From Mucilaginibacter flavus (GTDB taxonomy: Bacteria; Bacteroidota; Bacteroidia; Sphingobacteriales; Sphingobacteriaceae): a stretch of DNA of 64,000 bases. The stretch lies in contig NZ_JAUFPS010000024.1 of assembly GCF_030409315.1 (NCBI RefSeq), positions 133,607 to 197,606 on the forward strand. The letters are read 5' to 3'. A model generated the notes under the pieces. The model saw nothing but the letters and a program-made list of their open reading frames with translations. It had not been told where the DNA came from and did not search any database. The position numbers and the translations under genes were made by a program. Below are positions 1 to 8,774 of the stretch, piece after piece. Each line of letters begins with the position of its first letter. The stretch's first letter is position 1.

Positions 1-1
1 G

Positions 2-460
2 CTCGACAAGGATACATCTCCAAACAACCTATATTTTGCAACGCTGCAACTTATGGATAGCTACCTTGCTTTCGATATTATCGATATAGAATCCCGCATA
101 TTATTTGCGAAAAATGTAGCCGAAAGTTTTACCGCCGAATTTGGCTTTGGCCAGGAAGATTTTAAACGAATAAATGATGAATTTAAAATTTTAAAGCCGC
201 GCCTTATTTCCGGTAAACCTTCCAATAAAAAGATATTATCAAAAAAGCAGAAAAATATTCTTTCGCTGGTATTCCAATCATGCAACAGTAAAGCCGAAAG
301 AAATAAACTCCTGGGCGATTTAATACATATGCATATTAACAGGCTATTCAACTCAAAGCAGAGGCTTCATGAAGCTATATTATATCATTTTCTGTTTAAG
401 ACGTTAATGGCCCGTCGGGCGCTCTCAAGTGCAGAACAGGCACCGAAATGCATAATTTAA
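2..460 (+). CDS. LanB / thiopeptide-type dehydratase, C-terminal part (gene cut by window edge)
   Basis: The reading frame is open from base 2, so this is the 3' end of a longer gene that starts outside the window. The visible part, about 150 residues, resembles the SpaB_C / thiopeptide-type bacteriocin biosynthesis domain of class I lanthipeptide dehydratases, especially the near-terminal stretch HMHINRLFNSKQRLHEAILY, which matches the usual end of these proteins. In that family this domain performs glutamate elimination during Ser/Thr dehydration or acts as a stand-alone SpaB_C partner. Its last 65 bases overlap tail-to-tail with the sensor kinase on the other strand. Together with the radical SAM genes downstream it marks a RiPP locus. 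The exact subfamily cannot be judged without the N-terminal half. Confidence 0.72.
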   Translation, partial: LDKDTSPNNLYFATLQLMDSYLAFDIIDIESRILFAKNVAESFTAEFGFGQEDFKRINDEFKILKPRLISGKPSNKKILSKKQKNILSLVFQSCNSKAERNKLLGDLIHMHINRLFNSKQRLHEAILYHFLFKTLMARRALSSAEQAPKCII

Positions 461-1496
461 AATGATTTTCATCAGAGATATAATAATCGAAGCTCACCTT
501 GCCGTTAAATGTATACTCCAGTCTTTTCTCAATATTTTTAAGCCCTATATGTGTATTTAGTTTTTGCTGTTTATTGTTAATTAAATTATCGGTAACAATA
601 AAAAAAGTATCATTTTCTACATATACCCTAACGGTAGCTTCATCATCGATGTTATGTAAGCTTCCATGTTTAAATATGTTTTCAACAACAGTTAACAAAA
701 CCAGTGGTATAAACTTAAGGTTTCTTACTTCATCATCGTAAAGGAGTTTAAAACACAAATTAAAATTGGTTCTCATCTGCTGTAAATAAACAAAATTTTC
801 TACCTGATCAATCTCCTCCCCCAGGGCGATAAAATCTCCCATTTTATCTGAGTCTATTGCATATCGCATCATTTCTGATAAAACAATTACAGCCTCGGCC
901 GCCGTTTGCGACGACGATTCTATGTTATGATAGATAAAATCCAATGTATTGAAAAGGAAGTGAGGATTGATCTGCGCTTTTAGAAAAGCATTCTGCGATT
1001 TGATCAATTCCTGCTCCGACTTTTGTAAATTAATAATATTGGTAAGCCGGTTCTTTTCAAGTTCATTGGTTCGTGTTCTATACCTTAAAATAGAATAGTA
1101 TCCTGTTGAAAACCCCATGAAATATATACACCGGTACAAATTAGTGAGGGCGTATTCAACTGTTAAGTGATTAACCGTTGGTTTAAGGGTATGTAAAATA
1201 ACCAACAATACATCAATGCCATAACTAACTACAATGTAAATGGTAGTCTCTGCCAATATCAATACAGGCACTTTCCAAATGGAGTTGAGCCCTCCTTTTA
1301 ATCCCCAGGTTAGGCCAATATCTGCGTGAAAATAGAAAAGAGCAATAATGAGTATGTAATGAAAAAAATAGGTTAAAGGATTTCCAAATTGGCCAATTAT
1401 CAATCCTATAACTACAGTTTCATAAAATATAAAAATTACCCACAAAAAAATGTGAAGCTTATATTGATTAAATCGATCGTTAATAATTTCTTTCAT
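396..1496 (-). CDS. LytS/YehU-like sensor histidine kinase
   Basis: Membrane sensor kinase of the His_kinase (PF06580) type. The N-terminal part has several hydrophobic segments, beginning with LHIFLWVIFIF, and is followed by a short coiled linker. The phosphoacceptor motif QINPHFLFNTLDF lies in the middle, and an ATPase N-box-like stretch (VVENIFKHG) comes near the C-terminus. The start chosen is the ATG at 1494-1496 (MKEIINDRF), which has an AAGGAA eight bases upstream. A longer frame reaches 1601 but would add a weakly plausible tail. The response regulator at 1755-2504 lies upstream on the same strand, so regulator and kinase probably form a pair, separated by an unusual 258-base gap that carries an oppositely oriented small ORF. 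Confidence 0.85.
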   Translation of the reverse strand: MKEIINDRFNQYKLHIFLWVIFIFYETVVIGLIIGQFGNPLTYFFHYILIIALFYFHADIGLTWGLKGGLNSIWKVPVLILAETTIYIVVSYGIDVLLVILHTLKPTVNHLTVEYALTNLYRCIYFMGFSTGYYSILRYRTRTNELEKNRLTNIINLQKSEQELIKSQNAFLKAQINPHFLFNTLDFIYHNIESSSQTAAEAVIVLSEMMRYAIDSDKMGDFIALGEEIDQVENFVYLQQMRTNFNLCFKLLYDDEVRNLKFIPLVLLTVVENIFKHGSLHNIDDEATVRVYVENDTFFIVTDNLINNKQQKLNTHIGLKNIEKRLEYTFNGKVSFDYYISDENHFKLCISVPVLHLRAPDGPLTS

Positions 1497-1586
1497 GTTA
1501 ACAGTTCCTTCTGAATAGGAAAACGGGGGTTTCATATAAACCATTTTCAGGATATATATTTTGCTCATAAGTTTAAAGAAAAAACT

Positions 1587-1748
1587 ATGAAACAAAAACA
1601 TTTTAAAATCAACAGCTCAACGCTCTTTATTTATTCGCCTAAAAAATCGGCAAAACCTTCTGCAGAAGCAGTTACAACAGCCGGCGACCCAACCACCAGC
1701 ATTGTTTTAACAACGATAAGAACCTCCTTATTTAATTCTGGAGAGTAA
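1587..1748 (+). CDS. Small Ser/Thr-rich ORF, candidate RiPP precursor peptide
   Basis: A 53-codon ATG-TAA frame in the gap between the regulator and kinase genes, on the opposite strand from both. It begins MKQKHFKINSSTLFIY, continues with a Lys/Pro/Ala-rich stretch and ends with a Ser/Thr-rich tail containing DPTTSIVLTTIRTSLF. There is no Cys. A short charged leader followed by a Thr/Ser-dense tail, and an upstream same-strand LanB-type dehydratase, are what a dehydratase substrate would look like. No Shine-Dalgarno is obvious, only an A-rich stretch before the ATG, as is common in Bacteroidota. I do not recognise a named family. It could also be a chance frame antisense to the two-component transcript. 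The precursor role is inference. Confidence 0.45.
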   Translation: MKQKHFKINSSTLFIYSPKKSAKPSAEAVTTAGDPTTSIVLTTIRTSLFNSGE

Positions 1749-1754
1749 TTACCA

Positions 1755-2504
1755 TTAAGGCAGGGCATTACCCTTACGCCCTGCCTTAATTAGTTTTTCT
1801 GATAAAAAACTGGTAAAATCCTTTTTGTAATAATCGCCAACTGAAATTCTTAGTTCATTAACCATTTTTATGGTGTTACCGTCAATTGATTCAATGTGAT
1901 CTTTTCCAATTATAAAGCTTCTTTGAAATTGAACAAAGTTTTTCTTTTCGTTTAGTATTTTAGAAATTTCGGTTAATGACATATAAGTTAATACTTTTTT
2001 GGAAAGGGTATGAATTAAAACGTAATTCTGTTTACTTTCGGCCGCTATAATTTCCCTGTAGTTTATTTTTATCAGTTTTAAACTTTCATACTTATCCTTT
2101 ACAAAAAAAAAGTCGTCATTGTTCTTTGTTACAGAATGATTTTCTTTCGAAAATAATTTCTCAATAGTTCCCGCAAATTTGGATAAAGTGTAAGGTTTAA
2201 GGAGATAAGCATCTGCGTTAACTTCAAAGGCCTGGTAACCGTATTCTTTATAAGCTGTTGAAAATACTATTTTTCTGGCTCGTTGCCTAATTTCCTGTGA
2301 CAGTTCAATTCCCGATACAACAGGCATTTCAATATCCAACAAAATTAAATCCATCATTTCGCCGTTAGATAAATCAACCAAAGCTTCCATTGGATTGGTG
2401 TAACTTTTAATTAACCTTAAATTGGGCACAAAGCTTATATATTTTTCCAACCATTCAATAGCAAAGGGATCATCATCAATGATAATACATTTATAAATAT
2501 TCAT
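1755..2504 (-). CDS. LytTR-family response regulator
   Basis: Two-domain regulator of 249 residues. The N-terminal receiver has the acidic pair IIDDD at the start, the phospho-accepting Asp in LLDIEMP at about residue 56, and the conserved Lys in LLKPY. The C-terminal part has the LytTR DNA-binding pattern (IIAAESKQNYVLIHT, FVQFQRSFII, GNTIKM). It lies upstream of the LytS-like kinase on the same strand and is probably its partner. It is divergent from a second, clearly related LytTR regulator across a 407-base spacer. LytTR regulators commonly control peptide and bacteriocin production, which fits the neighbourhood. Confidence 0.9.
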   Translation of the reverse strand: MNIYKCIIIDDDPFAIEWLEKYISFVPNLRLIKSYTNPMEALVDLSNGEMMDLILLDIEMPVVSGIELSQEIRQRARKIVFSTAYKEYGYQAFEVNADAYLLKPYTLSKFAGTIEKLFSKENHSVTKNNDDFFFVKDKYESLKLIKINYREIIAAESKQNYVLIHTLSKKVLTYMSLTEISKILNEKKNFVQFQRSFIIGKDHIESIDGNTIKMVNELRISVGDYYKKDFTSFLSEKLIKAGRKGNALP

Positions 2505-2911
2505 ATTAAAATTATGTTTTATTATTTAAAAGTGGCGAACTACTACATCTATTACGATTGTTTTTAAGCAGGCGTTTAATGATTATCAATTTGCTTTTGT
2601 TATTATTGATTGTAAATAAAAGAAAATATGCCTTTCCGTGTAGAAAATACGCCTCTTGAAATAAAAAAGATGTGATTATTATTTATTACGATTAAATTGA
2701 TCGGCGAAGCAGAAAAAAAATGACTGCCAGCGCTTTTTATTTTTATAGTATATTATTAAAGCATAATATATGCCATGAGATAAACCTACAGCTAAATTCA
2801 GATTTCAATGAAACAGACAGACGAATTTAACGTATAGTTAGTTGTTTAATTTTTTCGCTTACTTTGTTTACAAGGCATGTAAACTCACCAAACAGATAAC
2901 CTTAATTACCT
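2505..2911. promoter_or_regulatory. 407-base divergent control region between two LytTR regulators
   Basis: No convincing gene. The spacer is very AT-rich and should hold both promoters. TTACTTTG at about 2859-2866 resembles the Bacteroidota -7 element (TAnnTTTG) for the rightward regulator. The 9-mer TATTACGAT occurs twice here (about 2550-2558 and 2684-2692) and once more in the next spacer (about 3889-3897). GCATAATAT at 2761-2769 also recurs at 3847-3855. These shared words are candidate regulator-binding sites, not proven ones. A 26-codon hydrophobic frame near 2580 is more likely chance. Confidence 0.4.
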
Positions 2912-3649
2912 ATGTTAAATTGTATTATAATTGATGACGAGCAGTTTTCTGTTGAGGTTGTAACTAAATACATCAAATTATTGCCCAAACTCAATATAGT
3001 TGGTATATACAACAAGCCCGAATTGGCTTTGGACGAAATAAAAGAAGATGACAGCATTGATTTGTTATTTATGGATGTTGACATGCCTAACATGTCTGGA
3101 ATTGAATTGGCTAAAGCTTTAAGATCAAAAACCCGGAAATTAATTTTCACCACAGCTCATTCCAAGTACGCGTTAGACGCATACGAGGCCGAGGGCGATG
3201 CCTTTCTCTTAAAGCCATTTACCTTTGCAAAATTTTCTACTACGGTTAAAAGATTATTCCCAAACGAATCTGCACCAAAACCTGCATTAAATTTAAACGA
3301 TGATTATTTCCTGGTAAAAAACAAGGAAGAAGATCTTAGAATTATAAAGGTTAACTATAAAGATGTTATCGCTTTTGAAAGCTCACATAACTACGTTAAA
3401 ATTCACCTGGCCGATACCAAAACAATTCTTGCTTACCTAACTATTAAAGATGTTTTAGCATTGATAGCAAATAGGCCGGAGTTTAAACAATTGCATCGTG
3501 CTTTCATTATTTCTACCGACTGCATCTCCTACATAGAAGGTAATGTTATTAAAATGCAGAATAACCTCACATTTACGGTTGGTGAAAGCTACCGCCCCGA
3601 ATTTGTAAACTATGTATCAAATAAATTATTCAGAAGATCTGGCAGCTAA
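2912..3649 (+). CDS. LytTR-family response regulator (second copy)
   Basis: A 245-residue paralogue of the regulator at 1755-2504, with the same architecture. The receiver has IIDDEQ at the start, the phospho-Asp in FMDVDMP and the Lys in LLKPF. The LytTR DNA-binding half contains VIAFESSHNYVKIHL, FKQLHRAFII and GNVIKM. No kinase gene adjoins it, so it may share the LytS-like kinase at 396-1496 or respond to an unlinked one. It is divergent from its paralogue, and a 563-base spacer separates it from the outer-membrane barrel gene. The pairing of two similar regulators suggests one may act on precursor or export genes and the other on autoregulation. That is inference. Confidence 0.9.
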   Translation: MLNCIIIDDEQFSVEVVTKYIKLLPKLNIVGIYNKPELALDEIKEDDSIDLLFMDVDMPNMSGIELAKALRSKTRKLIFTTAHSKYALDAYEAEGDAFLLKPFTFAKFSTTVKRLFPNESAPKPALNLNDDYFLVKNKEEDLRIIKVNYKDVIAFESSHNYVKIHLADTKTILAYLTIKDVLALIANRPEFKQLHRAFIISTDCISYIEGNVIKMQNNLTFTVGESYRPEFVNYVSNKLFRRSGS

Positions 3650-4212
3650 ACAAGCCCTGTTGTTTTTTACTTATAAAAGTATTGTAGTACCTCATCAGCA
3701 TCAATAGCTAAACATTAATGCGGTTAAATTATGCGCAACTAACGTTTAAGGCGCTCCGCTAATAATACGGCATCTTGCCATTAGGTTAAAGTGTTTATCA
3801 TGCCTCCAACAACTGTCTAATTATCTCATATTCTATGGGAAGCATCGCATAATATTTTCACAATTCTAAAGCCGGCTCACCTAAAATTTATTACGATGCA
3901 TCATTATGCCGGTGCTTAAACTAAATCGCGCTAATGCATGATATATCCCTTTTATGCACCTGATAAATATTGGTGTTAGCAATCATCTATTCTTAAGTTT
4001 TTGAGCATTTGCCAATTTTCGGGATAAACAGGTCGGTATTCGGGACACAACACAAGCCAACATTAAATGCCGAATGTTAATTTAGGTTAACATAGATACG
4101 AGATAGTAAGTTATTCTGAAATCATGAGGTAGCAATATCAGCCTGGTTAGGCTGTTTTTACCGCTATGCATAACCGAATGCTTGCCATACTATATACACA
4201 CCATATCACTTT
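3650..4212. promoter_or_regulatory. 563-base spacer upstream of the barrel gene, with repeated words
   Basis: No ORF longer than about 16 codons is seen on the forward strand. The spacer carries a cluster of related words between 3842 and 3907: GCATCGCATAATAT, TTTATTACGATGC and ATTATGCCGG. Some of these are inverted relative to each other, and some match words in the spacer at 2505-2911. Such clustering suggests an operator region for the LytTR regulators in front of the outer-membrane and precursor genes. I see no RNA gene or repeat array here. Confidence 0.3.
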
Positions 4213-6657
4213 ATGAGGTTATTTTACACTGCCATTTTTCTTTTTTCTTCAATTTATTCATACGGTCAAATATCCCTTGCCGGAAAAATAACTAATGACG
4301 TGGCGGCACCGGTAAAGTACGCCACCATCGAACTTATAAAAGATACTGTTTTAATGAAAGCTACAAGCTCAGATAGTTTAGGCCACTATCAATTCTCGGG
4401 CGTTAAAGCCGGAAAATATAGTCTTTTGGTTAGCTACCTAAATTCCGAGCCCAATTTACAAGCCTTATACCTCAGGAGCGATACAACAATAAACATTAGG
4501 ATTAAAGGGAAGGTAAATATGCTTAACGATGTTATAATAACATCAAATGAACCAACCTTTATAGCAAAAGCGGGGCGCTTTGTATTTACGCCAGGGCGTT
4601 TGTTTGCCCAGGGAAGCAGCGGCCTGGATATATTGCAGCATACGCCGCTAATTAAATATGATGTAAAAAGCGAAACGTTAGCAATTCTTAACAAGCATAG
4701 CACGGTTATTTATATCAACAACAAAAAAACGCGGTTGCCAAGAGAAATGATTTTGGAAATGCTTAAAGCCCTCCCTGCAGAAAATATTAAAAGTGTTGAA
4801 ATAATCACAAACCCGGGGAGCGAGTATGAAGCAAATTTGACAGGAGGAATTATTAATATCAATATTAAACGCCAGCTTTATGAGGGCTGGTTGGGCAACC
4901 TATCAATAACAAGCCAGCAAAGTAATTATAATACCACTGTACTTAACGGCGCGGTAAACTATAGAAAAGGCAAAATAGCGTTGCAAATTATTCCTTTTTT
5001 AAATGATAGTTACAACTACACTACAAGGCAAAACGTACTTGATTACAGGGACGAAGCGAGTCAAAAATTAGACGCCAGTAATTACCGCAGGTACGTTGTT
5101 GCTGGAGGCGGAGTAAATTTTGACTATGATATTGACAGCACCAATAATATAAGCTACAAGGGGTGGATATCAAACGTTAACGGCCATTCCACTACCGGCA
5201 CAACTACCGCTTTCTCCAGCACCGGAAAAAGTAGTGCAGATTCATTACTAAGTGCCCCATATAAAGGCAAGGATAGTTACTTATACAATTTTGGCAATGT
5301 TAATTATCACAAAGTTTTTGGTCACTCGGGAGGTCAAAAATATTTAGATGCCAATGTGGACTATAACCAGTTTACTCAAAAAAACACTTATGAGGGTAGC
5401 TTCAATCGCTTAACTACAAGTGGTGATTTTTTGAAGGAAACCGGAAGGTATAAAAACTACCTGCCGCAGAACTTTTTCAACTTGTCTGAAAAATTAGAAT
5501 ATGGACAACCCATAAGTCATTCAACCAAGATTAGTGCCGGGATACAATACAGCGATACGCATGTAACAAATAACCTAAACTATAAAAACTTTGATTATAA
5601 CAGTAATTCGTTAGTTACCGATAGCCTGCTCACTAACAACTATAAGTATAAAGAAATTTATGCGGCGGCCTATTTAAGCCTGAATGCCGATTTGAGTAAA
5701 AAAGTGAGCGCTTCTATAGGGTTGCGGTTTGAAAACACCCGTTATAAATCCTCTGTAAGTAATGATCATTTTTCAGCCAATAATATGGCTTTGGATACCA
5801 ATTATTTTAATTTGTTCCCAAGCCTTTCATTAAGTTACGCTCAAAATCAGCAAAACCAATTCGGGTTAAGTTTGTCAAAAAAAATCTCACGGCCCGGAAT
5901 TGAAAGCTTGTTCCCGGGTATTACCTATTACACCCCCAATTATTACAACCAAAACAATCCATTTTTACAACCCATGTTGTATTACAACGGAGAACTTACC
6001 TATACCTACAAGAGCAGATTTAATTTTTTATTAGACTACACCTTAATTGATCATGCTTACAACAATTTTACTATCCCGGTAAATTTAAATAGCAACACCA
6101 TACTAAAGAGTACTACACTAAATTATGGCACCGCGAAGAGTTTTGATTTTACTTTTAACACAACTTTACCATTGATAAAGGATGTGTGGGATAGCCAGCT
6201 ATCAACTTCGCTCGACTATTCGATGTATCACAGTAAAATTCCCGAAGTATCTTTTGCGCTAAACAATTTTAGCTATAATTTCTATTTCGATAATACTGTA
6301 TACATTTCAAAAGCGGCTCATGTAACCGGGTTTGCCACCTTTACCTATGTTAGCAAACAGGCCGATATTGGCAGCCGTAAAATAAACGCCAACTCCCATC
6401 TTGATCTCGGAATAAAAAAAGTGCTTAGCAAAAAGGTATCTATATTATTTTTTGCAAATGACATTTATAAGGGCAACGCGATCAGCAAAAATTATTTTAC
6501 ACCTAATGCCCTGCTTGCAAACAATTACATCGTCACCAATAGCTACACCCAAAGTTTTACTCTGGTATTGCGGTTCAAATTTGGCAACCCCAATCTTAAA
6601 CAAAACAGGGATCATAGCATAGCTAATGATGAATTAAAAAACAGGACCGGTCAATAA
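4213..6657 (+). CDS. Outer-membrane beta-barrel protein, TonB-receptor-like with carboxypeptidase-regulatory N-domain
   Basis: An 814-residue outer-membrane protein. It has a signal peptide ending near SIYSYGQ, then a CarboxypepD_reg-like beta-sandwich (residues about 20-100, AGKITNDVAAPVKYATIEL). A plug-like segment with YINNKKTRLPREMILEML and VEIITNPGSEYEA follows, then a long barrel rich in aromatic beta-strands of the OMP_b-brl_3 type. It ends shortly after a final strand containing FTLVLRFKFGNPN. This family is common in Bacteroidota and often regulated by neighbouring signalling genes. Its place between the LytTR regulators and the precursor peptides suggests passage, uptake or sensing of the peptide across the outer membrane, but substrate specificity cannot be read from sequence. 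Confidence 0.85.
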   Translation: MRLFYTAIFLFSSIYSYGQISLAGKITNDVAAPVKYATIELIKDTVLMKATSSDSLGHYQFSGVKAGKYSLLVSYLNSEPNLQALYLRSDTTINIRIKGKVNMLNDVIITSNEPTFIAKAGRFVFTPGRLFAQGSSGLDILQHTPLIKYDVKSETLAILNKHSTVIYINNKKTRLPREMILEMLKALPAENIKSVEIITNPGSEYEANLTGGIININIKRQLYEGWLGNLSITSQQSNYNTTVLNGAVNYRKGKIALQIIPFLNDSYNYTTRQNVLDYRDEASQKLDASNYRRYVVAGGGVNFDYDIDSTNNISYKGWISNVNGHSTTGTTTAFSSTGKSSADSLLSAPYKGKDSYLYNFGNVNYHKVFGHSGGQKYLDANVDYNQFTQKNTYEGSFNRLTTSGDFLKETGRYKNYLPQNFFNLSEKLEYGQPISHSTKISAGIQYSDTHVTNNLNYKNFDYNSNSLVTDSLLTNNYKYKEIYAAAYLSLNADLSKKVSASIGLRFENTRYKSSVSNDHFSANNMALDTNYFNLFPSLSLSYAQNQQNQFGLSLSKKISRPGIESLFPGITYYTPNYYNQNNPFLQPMLYYNGELTYTYKSRFNFLLDYTLIDHAYNNFTIPVNLNSNTILKSTTLNYGTAKSFDFTFNTTLPLIKDVWDSQLSTSLDYSMYHSKIPEVSFALNNFSYNFYFDNTVYISKAAHVTGFATFTYVSKQADIGSRKINANSHLDLGIKKVLSKKVSILFFANDIYKGNAISKNYFTPNALLANNYIVTNSYTQSFTLVLRFKFGNPNLKQNRDHSIANDELKNRTGQ

Positions 6658-6839
6658 ACAACAATAAAGGGCCAAACCGAAAAGCCCATAATAAACAAAG
6701 TAGGAAAATAAATTATAAGTCAAAAAAACCATAACAACTATCATGGCGCTTCCAGGAAGCGGCCTTGAAAAGGGTTAACCCAAACCTAAATCGTATTAAT
6801 ATCAATTAAAAAATCAACTAAAAATAAATACATAAAATC

Positions 6840-7046
6840 ATGAAAAAACAAATTAAAAACCTACGTCAATTTGAGGCCCTTTCAGAAACATCAGACGGTT
6901 TCCTGGTAAGTGGATTTTCTACTTCATTGTCTTCAAACACCGCAACAGGTGGGCTTGTTCCAATTGAGGCCAATCTTTCATGCCCTAAAAACACAAACTG
7001 CGCCGGTGGTAACTGCGTTGCAGGTTGCGGAGCTAAGACTGCCTAA
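6840..7046 (+). CDS. RiPP precursor peptide 1 (Cys-rich core)
   Basis: A 68-residue peptide. The leader, about 25 residues, carries the motif LSETSDGFLVSG, in which Leu and Ser sit at -12 and -11, Leu at -4 and Ser-Gly at -2/-1. This is a variant of the double-glycine leader cut by C39 peptidases. The core after FS is Ser/Thr-rich, then ends in a Cys cluster: CPKNTNC, then AGGNC, then VAGCG, four Cys in all. Peptide 2 downstream shares the leader motif almost exactly and a shorter form of the same Cys pattern. The radical SAM maturase and C39 exporter follow. The probable product is a thioether-bridged (sactipeptide or ranthipeptide-like) peptide. The modification type is inferred, not shown. 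Confidence 0.8.
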   Translation: MKKQIKNLRQFEALSETSDGFLVSGFSTSLSSNTATGGLVPIEANLSCPKNTNCAGGNCVAGCGAKTA

Positions 7047-7068
7047 TTAAACCCATGAGCTAAATTAT

Positions 7069-7095
7069 GCTAAAGCGCCTTTGAGGCGCTTTAGC
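7069..7095. terminator. Hairpin between the two precursor genes
   Basis: GCTAAAGCGCCT at 7069-7080 and AGGCGCTTTAGC at 7084-7095 form a perfect 12-bp stem with a three-base loop, 22 bases after the first precursor's stop. It is followed by AACTTTTC, a weak T run. It could be a partial terminator or a 3' mRNA stabiliser that raises the amount of precursor 1 relative to downstream genes. Either function is inferred from position. Confidence 0.6.
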
Positions 7096-7125
7096 AACTT
7101 TTCAATTACCATTTATTATTGAATT

Positions 7126-7332
7126 ATGATTTTAAATAAAACTAAATCAAAGGCTGAATTTGATCTATTATCTGAAGATTCCAACGGGTTCCTGGTAAGT
7201 GGCTTTTCGGCAGCGTCACTTTCTTCATCTGCAATAAAGATGCTTGGCGGAAATTTAACCTCTACCAACGTTTGCCCGTCAAACAACTGCCAGGGTATGA
7301 ATTGTAATTATTGTGGTGTCCCCGACAAATAA
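7126..7332 (+). CDS. RiPP precursor peptide 2 (Cys-rich core)
   Basis: A 68-residue paralogue of precursor 1. The leader motif LSEDSNGFLVSG is nearly identical, and FS follows it in both. The core is Ser-rich, then ends TNVCPSNNCQGMNCNYCG before VPDK. Aligned with peptide 1, the Cys pattern is C-P-x-N-(x)-N-C-x-G-x-N-C-x(2-3)-C-G, with four Cys conserved. Conservation of both the leader and the Cys/Asn/Gly spacing points to one processing enzyme set acting on both. The gene lies 134 bases before the maturase. I do not recognise a named precursor family. Confidence 0.8.
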   Translation: MILNKTKSKAEFDLLSEDSNGFLVSGFSAASLSSSAIKMLGGNLTSTNVCPSNNCQGMNCNYCGVPDK

Positions 7333-7466
7333 TTAATTGGGCAACAAATAAATTCTATACACATTACGGTAAAGAGAAGGTAGCCGGCTAAAAAACGCGT
7401 TTATCATAAAGACCTGTTTAGGCCGGCACGTATTGCAATTATTAATTAAATTCTACTAAAACAACC

Positions 7467-8774
7467 ATGAAATACAGTCAATTTAATTCTGTCGTTCCTT
7501 TTGACGATAAGTTTGCGTTATACAACGCGTTTTCTCAAAAAGTAATTTTCCTTGAAGAAACGCTCAAAGATTTATTAGCCGCAGCGGTTAATGAAGGCGT
7601 TGACAACTTACAAAGCATCCACCCCACTTTTTACGATTATTTAAGCTCCGAAAGCTTCATAACGGCCGATGATACCGATGAGGTGGATTTAGTTAAGCAG
7701 TTGGTTGCAAAAGTTGATAATAACACTAATACCTACCTGTTAACCATAAACCCAAGCATGAACTGTAACTTTAAGTGCTGGTACTGTTATGAAACCCACG
7801 TTAAGGGATCTATGCTGGATGAACATATGGTGGCAAAAATTAATAAGTTTGTAACTGCCACGGCCTCAAAAGAAGAGATGCAATTTTTCGCGCTCTCGTT
7901 TTTTGGTGGCGAACCGCTTTTGTACTTTAAAAAAGATGTTGTTCCAATTATAGAAAACTATGCTAAGCAATGTACAGCAAACAACATCAGTACATCCATC
8001 TCTTTTACTACAAACGGGTATTTGATTAACGATGAGTTTATTTCGTTTTTTAAAGAAAGAAACCTGAGCTGTAGTTTACAGATCACATTGGATGGATACC
8101 GGGAAAAACACGATTTGGTTAGGTACGTAAGCGCGTCTAAGGGATCGTACGAAACAATAATTACCAACATCAAATTACTGTTGATGAATGGATTTTATGT
8201 TCGGCTGCGGATAAATTACACTGAAAACAATATAGAGGATACTCATAAAATTGGCGCCGAATTCAGTGATATTCCGGCAGAAATTAAAGACAATTTGTTG
8301 CTGATTGATTTTCACAGGGTTTGGCAGGATGACAAAATTGACAATACTTACCTTGTTGTAGGTGATAACATTGATCAGATGAGAACCGATGGATTAAATG
8401 TTTCAAGCACCTATGTACCCAATAATGTTGTTGAATCATGCTATGCAGACAAAAGAAATAGCGCTGTAATTAACTATAATGGCGACTTGTTCAAATGTAC
8501 TGCCAGGGACTTTACAACTGTTGCGCGTGCTGGCTATTTAAGCGAGGAGGGCGAGTTGATTTGGGAAAATGGGTACCTTGAAAAAAGGATGAATTCCAAA
8601 TTTAAAAACAAGCCGTGCTTAACCTGCCCAATTTTGCCTATTTGTAACGGAGGCTGCTCTCAACATGCGTTTGAACACATGGATAGAGAGGAGTATTGCG
8701 TGCACTCGGGAGATTTCAATGAAAAAATGCGCATCGTAAAGGCTAAAGTTGAGGAAATTGTCAATGCCAATTAA
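7467..8774 (+). CDS. Radical SAM/SPASM peptide maturase
   Basis: A 435-residue radical SAM enzyme. The SAM-binding [4Fe-4S] motif is CNFKCWYC at residues 100-107 (C-x3-C-x2-C). GGEP follows at about 147-150 and TTNGYLI further on. The C-terminal SPASM region contains CLTCPILPICNGGC plus more Cys, expected to bind auxiliary clusters. The N-terminal ~85 residues could hold a peptide-recognition (RRE-like) fold, which cannot be confirmed by eye. SPASM enzymes next to Cys-rich precursors typically install thioether or carbon-carbon links. The gene follows the two precursors and its last 11 bases overlap the exporter start, so the two are translationally coupled. Confidence 0.88.
   Translation: MKYSQFNSVVPFDDKFALYNAFSQKVIFLEETLKDLLAAAVNEGVDNLQSIHPTFYDYLSSESFITADDTDEVDLVKQLVAKVDNNTNTYLLTINPSMNCNFKCWYCYETHVKGSMLDEHMVAKINKFVTATASKEEMQFFALSFFGGEPLLYFKKDVVPIIENYAKQCTANNISTSISFTTNGYLINDEFISFFKERNLSCSLQITLDGYREKHDLVRYVSASKGSYETIITNIKLLLMNGFYVRLRINYTENNIEDTHKIGAEFSDIPAEIKDNLLLIDFHRVWQDDKIDNTYLVVGDNIDQMRTDGLNVSSTYVPNNVVESCYADKRNSAVINYNGDLFKCTARDFTTVARAGYLSEEGELIWENGYLEKRMNSKFKNKPCLTCPILPICNGGCSQHAFEHMDREEYCVHSGDFNEKMRIVKAKVEEIVNAN

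Noticed and set aside
396..1601. Longer 401-residue start for the sensor kinase
   Set aside because: The extra 35 residues precede a better start with a Shine-Dalgarno-like AAGGAA and would overlap the start of the small ORF on the other strand.
2580..2660. 26-codon hydrophobic peptide frame
   Set aside because: No ribosome site, very AT-rich, inside a divergent promoter region. Chance is more likely.
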